From the NCBI GenBank assembly GCA_013399015.1, contig VWZX01000851.1, positions 7,464 to 71,463 on the forward strand: a DNA stretch of 64,000 bases, written 5' to 3'. The notes beneath the pieces are model-generated. The model ran no database searches, was not told the DNA's origin, and was given only the letters and a program-made list of their open reading frames with translations. How positions within the stretch are numbered: the first letter of the stretch is position 1; each line of letters starts with the position of its first letter. The position numbers and the translations under genes were made by a program. Below, one piece after another: positions 47,964-58,780 of this stretch. Origin of the DNA: Galbula dea. Taxonomy: Eukaryota; Chordata; Aves; Piciformes; Galbulidae.

Positions 47964-48695
47964 AGGTAGCTCATTGGCAAGCTTTCTGCAGTAGCTGCTT
48001 TGACAGATCTAAAACTACATCTGTCTTTACTGCATGGTCTAGCTGCTGCCAAATTCCTTGGCCTTTCTTGTTCCAGTGCTTTACTGAAACCTGAGGAGGT
48101 CAAATTCACTGAAATGAACATACTTGAAGTTAGGTGTGAATTTTTCTAAGCATTCAGTATGCAGTAAGCAACAAAGTTCTTCTATTCTTTCCAACTTACT
48201 CCTTTTAAATGATTTGTATTTCTACCTTCTATTTCTTATGGTCAGCAGGGATTGATCTCTACAAGGCCTTTGCCTACCATGCTTTGCCATATGTGAGCAT
48301 TGAACCTGAAATAGGGTGCAGGAAGTTACAAAGCTTTTGCTCTTTTACCTTATCAAAGTGCAAGTTGTGTTGAGGATCATAAAAAAAAGGAGCAGATTGC
48401 CAACTGAAAACTAGAAGTGTTGTATCTCTGTGGTGTAAGAGACAGAAAGGCAGTAGGAGGTCTTGGTCTGATGTGGTTTGAAGAGTGAGAATGCAGCTGG
48501 TTTCGTATGGGGTGCCAGATGAATGTAGGGGAGAGTAAAGAGCTCAGCTAAGTAGCTGGCAACTCAGCAGCACTTACTACCTGTTAACCATCATTAAGAA
48601 TCTTGCTTCTACAGTCATCTGGCTGGTTTGTCTCCTTTAGCTAACTAGCAGCTTGTTTATGAGGCCAGAAAATTATAAGAGGAACGGAAAATTGG
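47964..48695. other. Intron 2 sequence, nothing assigned
   Basis: Repeat-free; the 48540-48690 part is of even composition and could be a small conserved block, which cannot be judged without alignment. Confidence 0.4.
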
Positions 48696-48710
48696 CCCCC
48701 CCCCCCCCCC
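48696..48710. repeat. Homopolymer of 15 C
   Basis: Uninterrupted C15 bounded by attgg and ggaaag. Very rare in AT-rich intron; length is prone to sequencing error. Confidence 0.9.
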
Positions 48711-48931
48711 GGAAAGTTGCATTTTTGTAGTGGAGTCTGGACAAGAGGACTCCATATCCAGAAAAACTACAGCAGTTGTTTCTGTAGCATTGATAGTTAA
48801 GGAACTCTGAGGGCAGGATGTTTGTCTGGATAGTTTAGATGAGTCCTGTTACTGCTTCACCACCTGAAATAACAGAGGACAGTTTTGCAAAACCTCCAGG
48901 TGCAAACATAAACTTTTGCCAGAAACAAAAG

Positions 48932-49245
48932 TGTGAAGGGTGTGTGTTGGGAGGATGGGGTCAGGCTCTTCTCAGTGAAGCCCAGTGACAGGACAAGAGG
49001 CAATGGCTGTAAGCTGAAGCATAGGAGATTCCGTGTGAACACACGTAGAAATTTTTTCCCAGTGAGGGTGCCAGAGCACTGGCATTGCCCAGAGAGGTTG
49101 GGGAGTCTCCTTCTATGGAGGTATTCAAAACCTGTCTGGATGCGCTTCTGTGTGACCTGGTCTAGGGAATCCTGCTGTGGCAGGTGGGTTGGACTAGATG
49201 ATCTTTCGAGGTCCCTTCCAACTCCTAATATTCTGTGATTCTGTG
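48932..49245 (+). mobile_element. CR1 LINE 3' end, group D
   Basis: Encodes VRLFSVKPSDRTRGNGCKLK and RFRVNTRRNFFPVRVPEHW, then a 3' UTR with ggaatcctgctgtggcaggt and two attctgtg octamers. Nearly the mirror of the antisense copy at 35380-35891. Confidence 0.94.
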
Positions 49246-49888
49246 AAAAGAGAATTTTATTTTATTGTATTTTTTTTCAATACCTGTCTGCAGTTCTGTG
49301 CTGCTGAAAACCATGTCACTGTGGGTAGATGTCTTTTCTATGCAAAAGATCACCTTCAAAAAAGAAAAGGACTGTTTGTTCCTCTTACTGAACAAACAAG
49401 AGGTGGACCAGAAGATGGAGCAGTAACAAAGAGAATGGATGGGATTGGGATGACAGCTGAAATGATGTTGAGGTAGACTGGGACTAGGATTTGGAGAGGG
49501 GGAGAAGAAAAGGAAATTGATTGCTTCAGATGAAGGAAGACTGGGCTGATTGCTCAGAAAACTGGGGCACAATGAAAATGATGAAGGCTCCTGCTAGATG
49601 AATGAGGAGATTGGGAAGGTGGTTTGGGAAAAGGAGTTGAAAGGTGTACTCCATTAGAAATTGCTATGCAGAGGGGAAATGAAGACTGTAACCTGGTGTC
49701 ACACTGCCAAGAGGAGCACCTGTTGAAGTCTGGTGAGAAGTCTGTGAAAGTATGTTTTACAATGATAGGCTGACTACAGATGGAGAATTGTTATGGAGTA
49801 GTCAGATGGGATCTAAAGAATATACTGGGGGGTTGTTCCATGGTCAACAGAGTGAATACCTAAACTTCAGAATCTCTGCTTGTTCATC
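49246..49888. other. Purine-rich intron segment
   Basis: From about 49380 to 49640 the + strand is strongly A/G biased (for example ggatttggagagggggagaa). It has an even, repeat-like look but I cannot match it to a family. Confidence 0.5.
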
Positions 49889-50175
49889 TGGTGAGGGACT
49901 TTTTAGGATGTCAGGTAGTGACAGGACAAGGGGGAATGGATGCAAACTAGAGGAGGGGATATTTAGATTAGGTATTAGGAGGAAGTTCTTCACCATGAAC
50001 AGGTTGCCCAGAGAGGTTGTGGAAGCTCCATCCCTGGAAGTCTTTAAGGCCAGGCTGGATGGGGCTCTGGGCCACCTCACCTAGTGGATGGTGTCCCTGC
50101 CAGGCAGGGAGGTTGGAACTAGATGATCTTTGAGGTCCCTTCCAACCCTGACAATTCTAGGATTCTGTGATTCTA
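49889..50175 (+). mobile_element. CR1 LINE 3' end, group B, small internal deletion
   Basis: ggtgagggactttttaggat, then gaagttcttcaccatgaaca joined directly to ggttgcccagagaggttgtg; relative to 40790-40820 about 24 bp between them are missing. The tail ends with ggattctgtgattctat. Confidence 0.93.
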
Positions 50176-52918
50176 TCTTCTCCTAGAGGAGCCTCCTTTT
50201 CTGCCTCCCTCCAGCTCTCTCCTATTCCAGTGCTGAAGTCAGCTTTTAGAACACAATTTTAAAAAGTGAAAGCTTTCCAGGACTTGAGCACCTCCAGATA
50301 ATATCTTTGACTGTAACAGAATGAAAATTATTAATTAAATTATTCAATTAAATTATTTAATTGCTGTTAAAACCTGAGTTTCATTCACAGCATCATAATG
50401 GTTTGAGATGCTGTAGTTTGAACTCAATTTTCATTTTACTCTTAAATTTGCTTAATGAAAGGCAGACTCAGTTTGTTAAGATTTGGCATGAAGAGAAATG
50501 CCTGCTCTGCAGCTGGGTGACTAATAATGATATGTTCAGTATCTTACGCTCTCCTCATTTGCCACACTGTTCAAAGCTTTACAGAGATGTTCAAGTAGAA
50601 AACATTAGACTAATTTTTATTAGCTAGTGATCAGTGAAAGTGCTCTGTTTTCACTTCTGTGACCTTTATAAAATCTGTATCTATTCTGTGTCTATTTAGT
50701 AATTGTGGAGTGCTCAACAGGTCTACTCAGTCCAGTTGGATTTGTAGCCTTTCTGATGTTATCTCAGACATAACTGTGCTTATGATCAGATTCATTTTTT
50801 TTTAACTGAAAAAGTGACAGAAATACTAACAAGAAGAAAAAAGCCTGTTCCTCACTTCACAGTATGTGTTCAGGATTGTTAAAGGTGATAAAAAGATTTA
50901 TTTAACATCAGTTTATTGATAAAATATTAGTTATTTTCTATTCAGTTCTTCTCTCATGCACTAGAATTCAAAAAGAGAACTAAGTATAGGTTCTGTTTCA
51001 TTTAACTTCAGATTCCACTAATACAGTAATTATAGCCTTCAAAGTTTCTGTCTGTTTCTAGGAAGTCACTGTAGGGTTTTGTTTCTAGATTAGTTTGTGT
51101 TTTATGATGTTGTCTGCAAGTTCTTGGTAATAGGATGTATTTTCATAGCATTATGATGACAAATATAAATGTCAATAACTCTTTTTGTTCTTTTTTTCAG
51201 CTGAAAAATGCTTTCAGTTGACATTACTTACTATTTCCTGCCTTTTCTTTTTTCCCTTCCTTTGGAAGAAGTAATAGTAGAGATTATTGAATGCCATAAA
51301 AAGAGGTTTTGGTATCATTTCTATTACACACAGGTCAAAAGACTTTGTAACATGGTTTGCCCAGAGGGGACAATGAGAAAGTAGCATGCCATAGTTTTCA
51401 CAGAAACAGGGTTGTTTTCTGCCAGTCAAGGTGCTTTATTCTCTGACTGTTTATTTTGGGTTTGTGCATGTTAGGCCTGGGTCAAGATGTACCTGCAAAT
51501 AGCAATATTTGATTACTATATTTGTACTTTAAAAATTTATTTATTACTATTTTATTATACTTTCATAATTATAAAACTGAATTATTATTTTACCAGAATG
51601 ATATTATTATTACTTACTATAATATTATCATTATTTAGTATTTTACTATTATACTATTATTTATTATTGTGCTTTATTTATTATTTTAGCTTTTGTTTCA
51701 CATTTTCACAATGCAAACTGTCATCAATAAACAGTGCTAAGACTGTCACAGTTATTACATTGTCCCAGGAATTAGAATTCTAAGAAAAATATAATAATTG
51801 GCAATATTCACAGTCATTCTAAACTGTCAGAACCTGTAAAAGCAGCAGGTGGATCTAAGGCTATAAGAAGAGATTCATTTAGAGTGTGTACTGTAATTCT
51901 GAGGGTGCAGAGTTGCTTTCCTGTGCAAAACCTTGGCACGGATTGGAAATTTCCTGGCTACAAGTCATTTATTTAAGCTGTTCGCAGGGATCATTATATA
52001 TCCTTAAGCTTTAATATTATCCTATTGATTCATTGTGTTAGTTTTCCTGTTAAACCAAATTCAAACAGAAATAAATCAAGGATGATTTAGCAATAAACTT
52101 TTTTTCTACTCCACATTAGACTCTTTTTAAACTGTTGGATTTGTAAATTTAGCTTTTCCAGGGGTAATAATATTTCACAGTGCAATAAACCTGTGAGATG
52201 CACAGAGGTTTTTGGGGGGGAGGATTTAAATATTAATGCCAATGTAAAAGATTCAGACTGAGGTAGCTGGAAGACACTACATTTTGTAATAAATTTTTAT
52301 AACTGTTTAGCTTGCAGACATCTTAAATCTTACATTTTAAGACTTTTCATATGAAAAATCTACAGAGTAGTTATACAAAGTAATATAGTGGCAAGGTAGC
52401 AAGCACACATAAATTACATATATGCAATAAGTCATCTGCCAGTTGAAGACTTTGGTGAAGTTCCAGTGAAGAAGGGAGGGCCAACTTGTGCAACTGGAGA
52501 TGTTTATGTCATGTAGCAGAGTCTGCAGCCAGTCCATAATCTGAATATCAAATTTAGGAAGACACAGTTGTACTGACATCATTGAGTGACCTAGTAGCCA
52601 CCTGGAAAACAGAGTTTTACCAGACCCTAACATAGTGAAAGGGTCCTGAAAAATACCTAGCATCTGCTATTTTTGGAACTCTTGGCAGAGCTCCCTTGGT
52701 CTTTTTTTCTCTTGTGCTAAGAAATATGTTTAGTAGCTCTAGGTCATGTGAGTATTTTGCTGTGCAGATCAAAGAGCTAGGAAAATTGATGGCAATAACA
52801 TGAAAGTGATGGATCTGCAAGTGGAGTAGCTGAGATCTGTAAAACCTTCTAGCATCACACGTGTGAAGAGTTTGAGCCACTGCTGTTCTTGGCATTGTTC
52901 TCAAACAACAGAGACTAG
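50176..52918. other. Intron 2, AT-rich, with degenerate TTA-rich tract
   Basis: 51520-51690 is a degenerate T/A tract (tta, tat, att units) whose forward frame encodes only hydrophobic low-complexity sequence and is not a gene. Two minus-strand frames (52337-52663, 52617-52928) overlap out of phase and have no signature. Confidence 0.55.
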
Positions 52919-53003
52919 ATATGTGCAACCTGATTTAGGTGAACCTGTTTTGACTAGATGATCCCCAAAGGTCCCTTCCAACCTCTCCCATTCTGTGATT
53001 CCA
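52919..53003 (+). mobile_element. Old CR1 LINE tail fragment
   Basis: tgtgcaacctgatttaggtg, gactagatgatccccaaagg, then a diverged tail with cattctgtgattcc. Likely group C ancestor. Confidence 0.8.
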
Positions 53004-53768
53004 AGATTTAGTTATCTAATGATGAAAGTTTTCCAGTGTAATAATATTAATCATTTATCCAGTATATTAGACAGTATTTCAGGCTTGAGAATATTTTTAC
53101 AGTGCTAGGATATATTTTTATTACATAAAATATAATTAATTATATATATATAAAAATATATAATCTAAAATATCATTTAAAAACTTTTGTTTTCATCTAT
53201 TTTTCAGGGGGTTAATGATTTTTTTGCCTGTGTTTTTATTGTATCTACAGTACATTCAGGCAGCCAATTTGAAGTAGCAGTGGCAGGATGTTTGAGCTTC
53301 CAGATATTTTCTCTGTTTCCATGATGACAGAGTGTTTTCCATTTCATAAGATTTCCTTTCTCCATGTGTGAAAATTTCAAATCAACTATTTTGACAGAAA
53401 TATTTTAGCTCTGAGTAAAAATAAAAACACACCCAGGGTAAGGACCCATGACCCTGAGATCTTGATTTAGCTTGCCTAACTGATTTTTTTTATCAGTCAT
53501 ACATTGTTGCAAAGAGCTTAATAACAGCAAATGATAACCTTAATGCTGAGAAATCCATATTATATAGAAAATAAATGTTTAGTATCAATCTCTTTAATCA
53601 TACAACAGATAATCTTCTTTCCTATTTCCAGAAATTTCTACAAGTTCATGTTATCATCTAATTGAAAGCTTAATAAGGATATTATTTTCCTAAGTTAGTT
53701 CTGGTTTGATTTTTTTTTTTTTTTTTTTTTTTTAAATTCCCCCCCTCCTTTGTACTATTTCCCAAGCC
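53004..53768. other. AT repeat and long poly-T in intron 2
   Basis: (TA)n-like sequence around 53130-53165 and a run of about 24 T from 53709 followed by a C-rich patch (cccccc). Confidence 0.75.
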
Positions 53769-53906
53769 TAGAATCAGAATAATTTAGTTTGGAAAGTTCC
53801 TCTGGAGGTCAGCCTGTCCAACCTCCTGCAGGGCCAGCCTCAAAGTTGGGTTTTACTTCAAAGTTAGATCATGCTGCTGAGGGTCATAGCCAGCTAAGTT
53901 TTGAAT
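53769..53906 (-). mobile_element. Old CR1 LINE tail, antisense
   Basis: tagaatcagaataatttagt, cctctggaggtcagcctgtc and caacctcctgcagggccagc correspond to a heavily mutated antisense CR1 3' end; right edge (agctaagttttgaat) approximate. Confidence 0.65.
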
Positions 53907-55833
53907 ATACAAGTAGTTTTTAATAGAATTTTCTTCTTTATTTTCCAAGGATGGTTTTTGCTTTAATGTATACTTTTTATTATTGATCATATTTTTTTTT
54001 CTGAAGACTCTGTGAGGTTTTTGGGTAGATAAGTTCTCAGGACAACCCAGCCTGCATGGAGGTATAATTTTAGTTTCATTTTATCACTTATAATGAAGTC
54101 TCCTTAGAAGAAGGTTTGATTGGTTTTCCTTTGGTGACTAGAAGTGAACAAAAAAAAAAAGTAGTGAGCTCCAGTGACTGCAATTGTGGTCAGTTATTAC
54201 ATGAAACCTGCAAGTGAGAATTCTCTCTTTACTTCATCATGTTGGACAGTATAATTTTGTAGGCTTCTGAAATAGGAGCAAGATGCCTCAGCCTGTAGGT
54301 AATAACTTCACAGAAAATACACTTAGTGATTTGTATTTTATTTGTTCCACAAACATCCAATAAAATATTGAGACCTAACAAAAATAACAATCTACTGAAT
54401 TTGAACCAACCTACTGCTGTGTTTTAAAACATATATATATGAGATTTCAACATTTTAATTTTGTTTCCTAATAAGTATCACTGACCTCTTAAAATGCAAT
54501 CTATTTTTGTCTATTTATCCCTTGCAATTTGTATTTCTAATTACAGTGATTCATGGTGTCTCCTACATTTAATCAGGTTAAAAAAAAAAAATACCAGAGA
54601 AAGACTTATTACCCAGCCAGAAGGACAAAGGATTTCTTTTCTACAGACAGACTGGAGTGTGAAACAGTTTTTACAGTTTTTAAACCCATTTTAAAATATT
54701 TTCTGAAAGGGTTATTTTGGTATGGGGTTTTTTTGGCCCTATATTTGCTTCTCTTTCATCTTTAAAATACAGAAGGAAAATCCCTGCCCTTATAGGACAG
54801 GTATGTGAGCTTTCTACTGTGCATAAGTATTGAGAATAATGAAGACTAAGGAGTCCCTTTGAATAAATATATAAAATAAATGAGAAAGATAATTTTATTT
54901 CTTTTCTCAAGGTTTGATCTTTTCCATTTCATCCTTCCTGATGAACAGTATGACAAAAGTGTCCTAACTGTCCTCACTGTTGAATGTTCCTGCAGGTGAA
55001 ATTTCACCCAGATTTTTTGGGATGGAATATTAAAACTGAAATTTGATTTTTGTGGGGTTTTTTTTGTTTAGTTGGGTTGGGTTTTTTTGATTTAAGGTTT
55101 TTTTTCCTTGTCACCAAAAACATTGTAAATTTGTCCTAGCTTAGCAAATATGTGTGGAATCATGTAGTAGTTGTGAGGTTGTGCGGCATATTTGCATTGC
55201 AGCAGTCTCTCTACTGAAGTGAGATCTTCACAGATCCTTTTAACACCTCTCCTCAATATCTAGGAGGTTTATTTGTGAAACAATAATAACTTGAAAACTA
55301 ATCCTACTGTTTGTGGATTAAAAATTCCAGCATTTGTTTTCCATCATGTCTGAAAATTGTCTTGGGAAGCATAACAGCTATTTCTGCAAATGCCAAAGAA
55401 TTATTCTTTTATCTAGTTCCTCTTTCATTGTTTAATCATCCAGAGGAGATGTCTGAAAGTCTGGGAATGGCAGTAAATGTGAGCAGGATATCTGTCATTT
55501 CTGTATCTGTCATTGAAAATTGGAGATGATTTTCCAAGCAATAACCTTTTCTACATTAGGGACTAAATATTCAATTTTCAATGTAGTCTTAGTATAATCT
55601 TAAACAGTCTTTCAAGTGAAAAGTCCAATATTATTATGGGTAGGGTCTTCAGACACTATCATGTATTCCATACCAATAGTAACTGTGTTGATGATGTGGT
55701 TATGTGCTTTGTGATTTGTGCTTCTGAAATGAGGTAAAGAATGGCAGGTTTTGTGTGTGAAAAGTTTCTGCAGCTTAATTGGAAGTAAATGTCCACACAA
55801 GGCATAAATATTTTCTATTATGTGAATGTTTTG
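53907..55833. other. Intron 2 sequence without recognised features
   Basis: AT-rich with A and T runs (54150, 54586, 55060-55110). No gene-like signal. Confidence 0.5.
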
Positions 55834-56052
55834 TACCAGGGGAGGTTCAGGTTAGATCTTAGGAAAAGGTTCTTCCCCCAGAGAGTGGTGGAGCATTGGA
55901 ACAGGCTCCCCAGAGATGCAGTCATGGCACCAACTCTCACGGAATTCCAGAAGCATCTGGACAATGCTCTTAGACACATGGGGTGACTTTGGGGTTGTCC
56001 TGTCCTGGACTTGATAGTCTTATGGGTCTCTTCCAACTGAGAGTATTCTGTG
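55834..56052 (+). mobile_element. CR1 LINE 3' end, group E
   Basis: Encodes RFRLDLRKRFFPQRVVEHW and RLPRDAVMAPTLTEF, then agacacatggggtgactttg and the tail ctgagagtattctgtg. The MAPTL variant differs from the ESPSL and EAPSL of other groups, supporting a separate lineage. Confidence 0.92.
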
Positions 56053-58273
56053 CTTGTGCTTTATGTCTGCACTACAAAGTATTTCCTGCAGTTTAATGGT
56101 TTCTGATAAAATTCAGAAGATGTTAGAAGTCAAAGTTCAGATGCCTGTAGTTGAAAAAGACTATCAGGTATAGGAAATACAGTGCTATATTTCCATGATG
56201 TTGAAAGAAGTCATTTCAAGGTTTGCAATGAGTCATTGTTAAATTTAAGAATAGTTTTCCTGGGAACTCTTGGTAGTTGCTAAGAAATGCAAAGCAGTTG
56301 GGAGAAGAGACATCTGCATTTGAAACAAGTAATCAGAGTAAAGCATAAGTAATTGACCTACATTTGGAGGTTTAAACCATTTCAAACAGCACAATATTCA
56401 GCTATAAAAGCAACTATGAAGGCATGAGGTTACTTGATAGTTTTTATGCAACTGGAATTCTGATCAGGAGTAACATCCAGTTGGTGCTTTATGAAAGGAA
56501 TCCATCGTCAGTTACATAATAAGCAATGCCTTGAAGAGTAGTCAGAAGAGCAGATTTTATTGTGCTGAATGCTGATATATCAAAGAGTATGAACAGGCAG
56601 GACATCTTGACATTTATATTCTTTTTATTTTTCTAAATGAAAGTCTAAATTACTATAGGTGACTAAAATTGTGTAGGGCATTATTGCCAGGGGCTACACA
56701 GCATCAGAAAATGTAAGGATCCGAAGTAAAATAACTGCTTTTCAGCAAATGTAAACTGAGGAACAGCTGCATGTACATCTTAATTTTGATGCATGCATTA
56801 CCTTTAGGGTGAAATAATTGCCATTGCATCCCCCTGAAACACATTTTCTGGTCTGTGTGCAATGATACATTGTAGAAATACCTTTTATCAAAAATGTGGT
56901 GTCTGTGATAAGACTTTCACTGAAGAGGAAGACTAGATTGTTCCTCTCTGATTTTGTTTTCTAATTAATCACTCTAAATTGAGCAATTTGAAATTCAGTG
57001 TTCCCCAGTCAGCAATAAAGAAAACAAACTAAATTTAACTTGCTGGTTGGACTGAATCTTGAGCTTAAACTGTTGTGATATATATGGGATCTGTGTTTCG
57101 GTCAGTTTGGACTCAGATAACTTTCTTACCATCCCCAGTTACTTTTGGGAACTTGTAAGGGGGTATTTTTTCAAACAAGAATATCTGAAAAGATAAGTAA
57201 TATGGAGTTCAGAGGAGCACACTGTTAATTAGCCCTCTCAGCAAGCAAGATTTTGTTATCCAACATGGTTCTACCTCGCCATTATAGGCATGTGCTGCAT
57301 GCAATTAACTGCCATCTTTCCCATTGCTTTGGTTTTGTGTGTGGCATGGAAATGTTGTATCTCAGTGAAAAGAATTTCAGCTTCTCTGAAGCTTTTGTAA
57401 GAAGAGAATGATTAATGTGTGAGGATGATGACAGAACACTCTCTGAGTAATGTCAAAGTATGTGTGATGACTTTTATGATTCATATTGCTATTTAAATGT
57501 AAATGTCGTAGGAAATCCATATGAGTTTTATAATTTAATTATCAAACCCGTGGTTTTTGGCTTGGTGTGCCTCTGCACAAGGAATTAAAACTCTGTGTCT
57601 CAAGGAAGGTGGAATAGTCTTCTGTGTCAGAATGTAGCTGTTGGCATAAACCAGGGACAGCTCAACCCCTAACCTTTGATCTTAGCTTCCATTTCTCCTT
57701 GTAGGATGAAAATGTCTTTCTATTTGCTTACCAGGAGTAGTTGCTAGAGTCTTTTTAAGCAGAATGTAGACTTGCTGAATGCCAGGGATGTAGGAAGTAA
57801 ACATTTGAGAGGAAATTACCATAAGGTAATCTATGGTTATACTGGCAAATATGGGGATATATAGTACTGTATTTATTTTTAGAGGGGATTTTAATACCGT
57901 TTACCTAGTAGGATTAGCAGTAAAGTGTAAGCGTAAAATATGTGTTATTTTACTGGTGATGTGAAGAACCAGTATGTGTATTAGCTTCAAAAGGAAGTCA
58001 GATACATATTTGAATGTTTTCTGTATAATCTTTTTTTTTTTAAGTGCATAAGTATGCGTATTGGTTTCTTTCCATTTCATACACTTATTTAATTTGAGTC
58101 TCTTAAGTCAGGGTTTTCATTAGTAACTCTGCCTGATTTAAAAACTTGTAAAATTGCATTTCCTTCGCAGAAATTAGCACAGTATTAGTACAGCACAGAA
58201 AAAAAAAAGCAGCTGTCATAGCATGCTGAATTTAAAACAGAATCTCTAGTTTGCCATTGTTCATTAGAACAAA
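56053..58273. other. Intron 2, repeat-free block
   Basis: No repeat recognised in 2.2 kb. The part 57240-57560 contains gcatgcaattaactgcc and tatttaaatgtaaat and might be a conserved element; no proof from sequence alone. Confidence 0.45.
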
Positions 58274-58780
58274 TCAGTATTGTCTATGAAATGTTGTTGG
58301 AAATTGTAGCTTGTAATCTTTTCTAGTTTCAAGATAGCAGTTTACAGAAGTGATGGTGTCTTCTGTAACCTGTAGGCAGATGTTACAGAAGCAAGGGGGT
58401 TTCTGCTTCTCTGTACAGACAGTACTCTGCTTCACCATGCCATCATCAGCTTTCAGGGGCTTTCCACATTTACCAGTAATAGCTTGAATGGTTATTCTGC
58501 CTAATACAACTTTCATGGAGTTTTTACTGCTACTGCTCTGAAAAAAACAAAAGAAACAGATTTTAAAATAGATTTTCAGACAACTGCTGGGTTTTGTTCT
58601 TCTTGGAATGTAGTCATAAAGATGAAACATTACCACTATCACTGTTCCCGTACCAATGCTGAACGAGGCTTTACAGCAGAAGTCACTGTGCTGGAGGACC
58701 AAGATAGATAGCCAGAGAGGTGAAGACACATTAATACACATTAATAACACTGTACCTGTACAAAGCTGTACAGTGAACAC
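58274..58780 (-). other. Unassigned 168-codon antisense open frame with internal acceptor-like site
   Basis: Longest non-CR1 frame in the window. Its downstream 87 codons begin directly behind a good acceptor on the minus strand (tttcttttgtttttttcag, edge at about 58538). They run KVVLGRITIQAITGKCGK, a cysteine-rich stretch (PPCFCNICL) and the stop. The upstream half is hydrophobic and intron-like. No family recognised, no donor or partner exon located. Could be a terminal exon of an antisense transcript or chance. Confidence 0.2.
58746..58776. repeat. Small inverted repeat
   Basis: cactgtac and gtacagtg form an 8-bp stem with a 12-nt loop, flanked by several acattaata repeats. Confidence 0.7.

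Noticed and set aside
49380..49640. Purine-rich segment as an LTR or unknown repeat
   Set aside because: Repeat-like appearance only; no boundaries, terminal motifs or second copy in the window.
51487..51783. 98-codon hydrophobic open frame
   Set aside because: Encoded by a degenerate T/A tract; composition alone explains the membrane-protein look.
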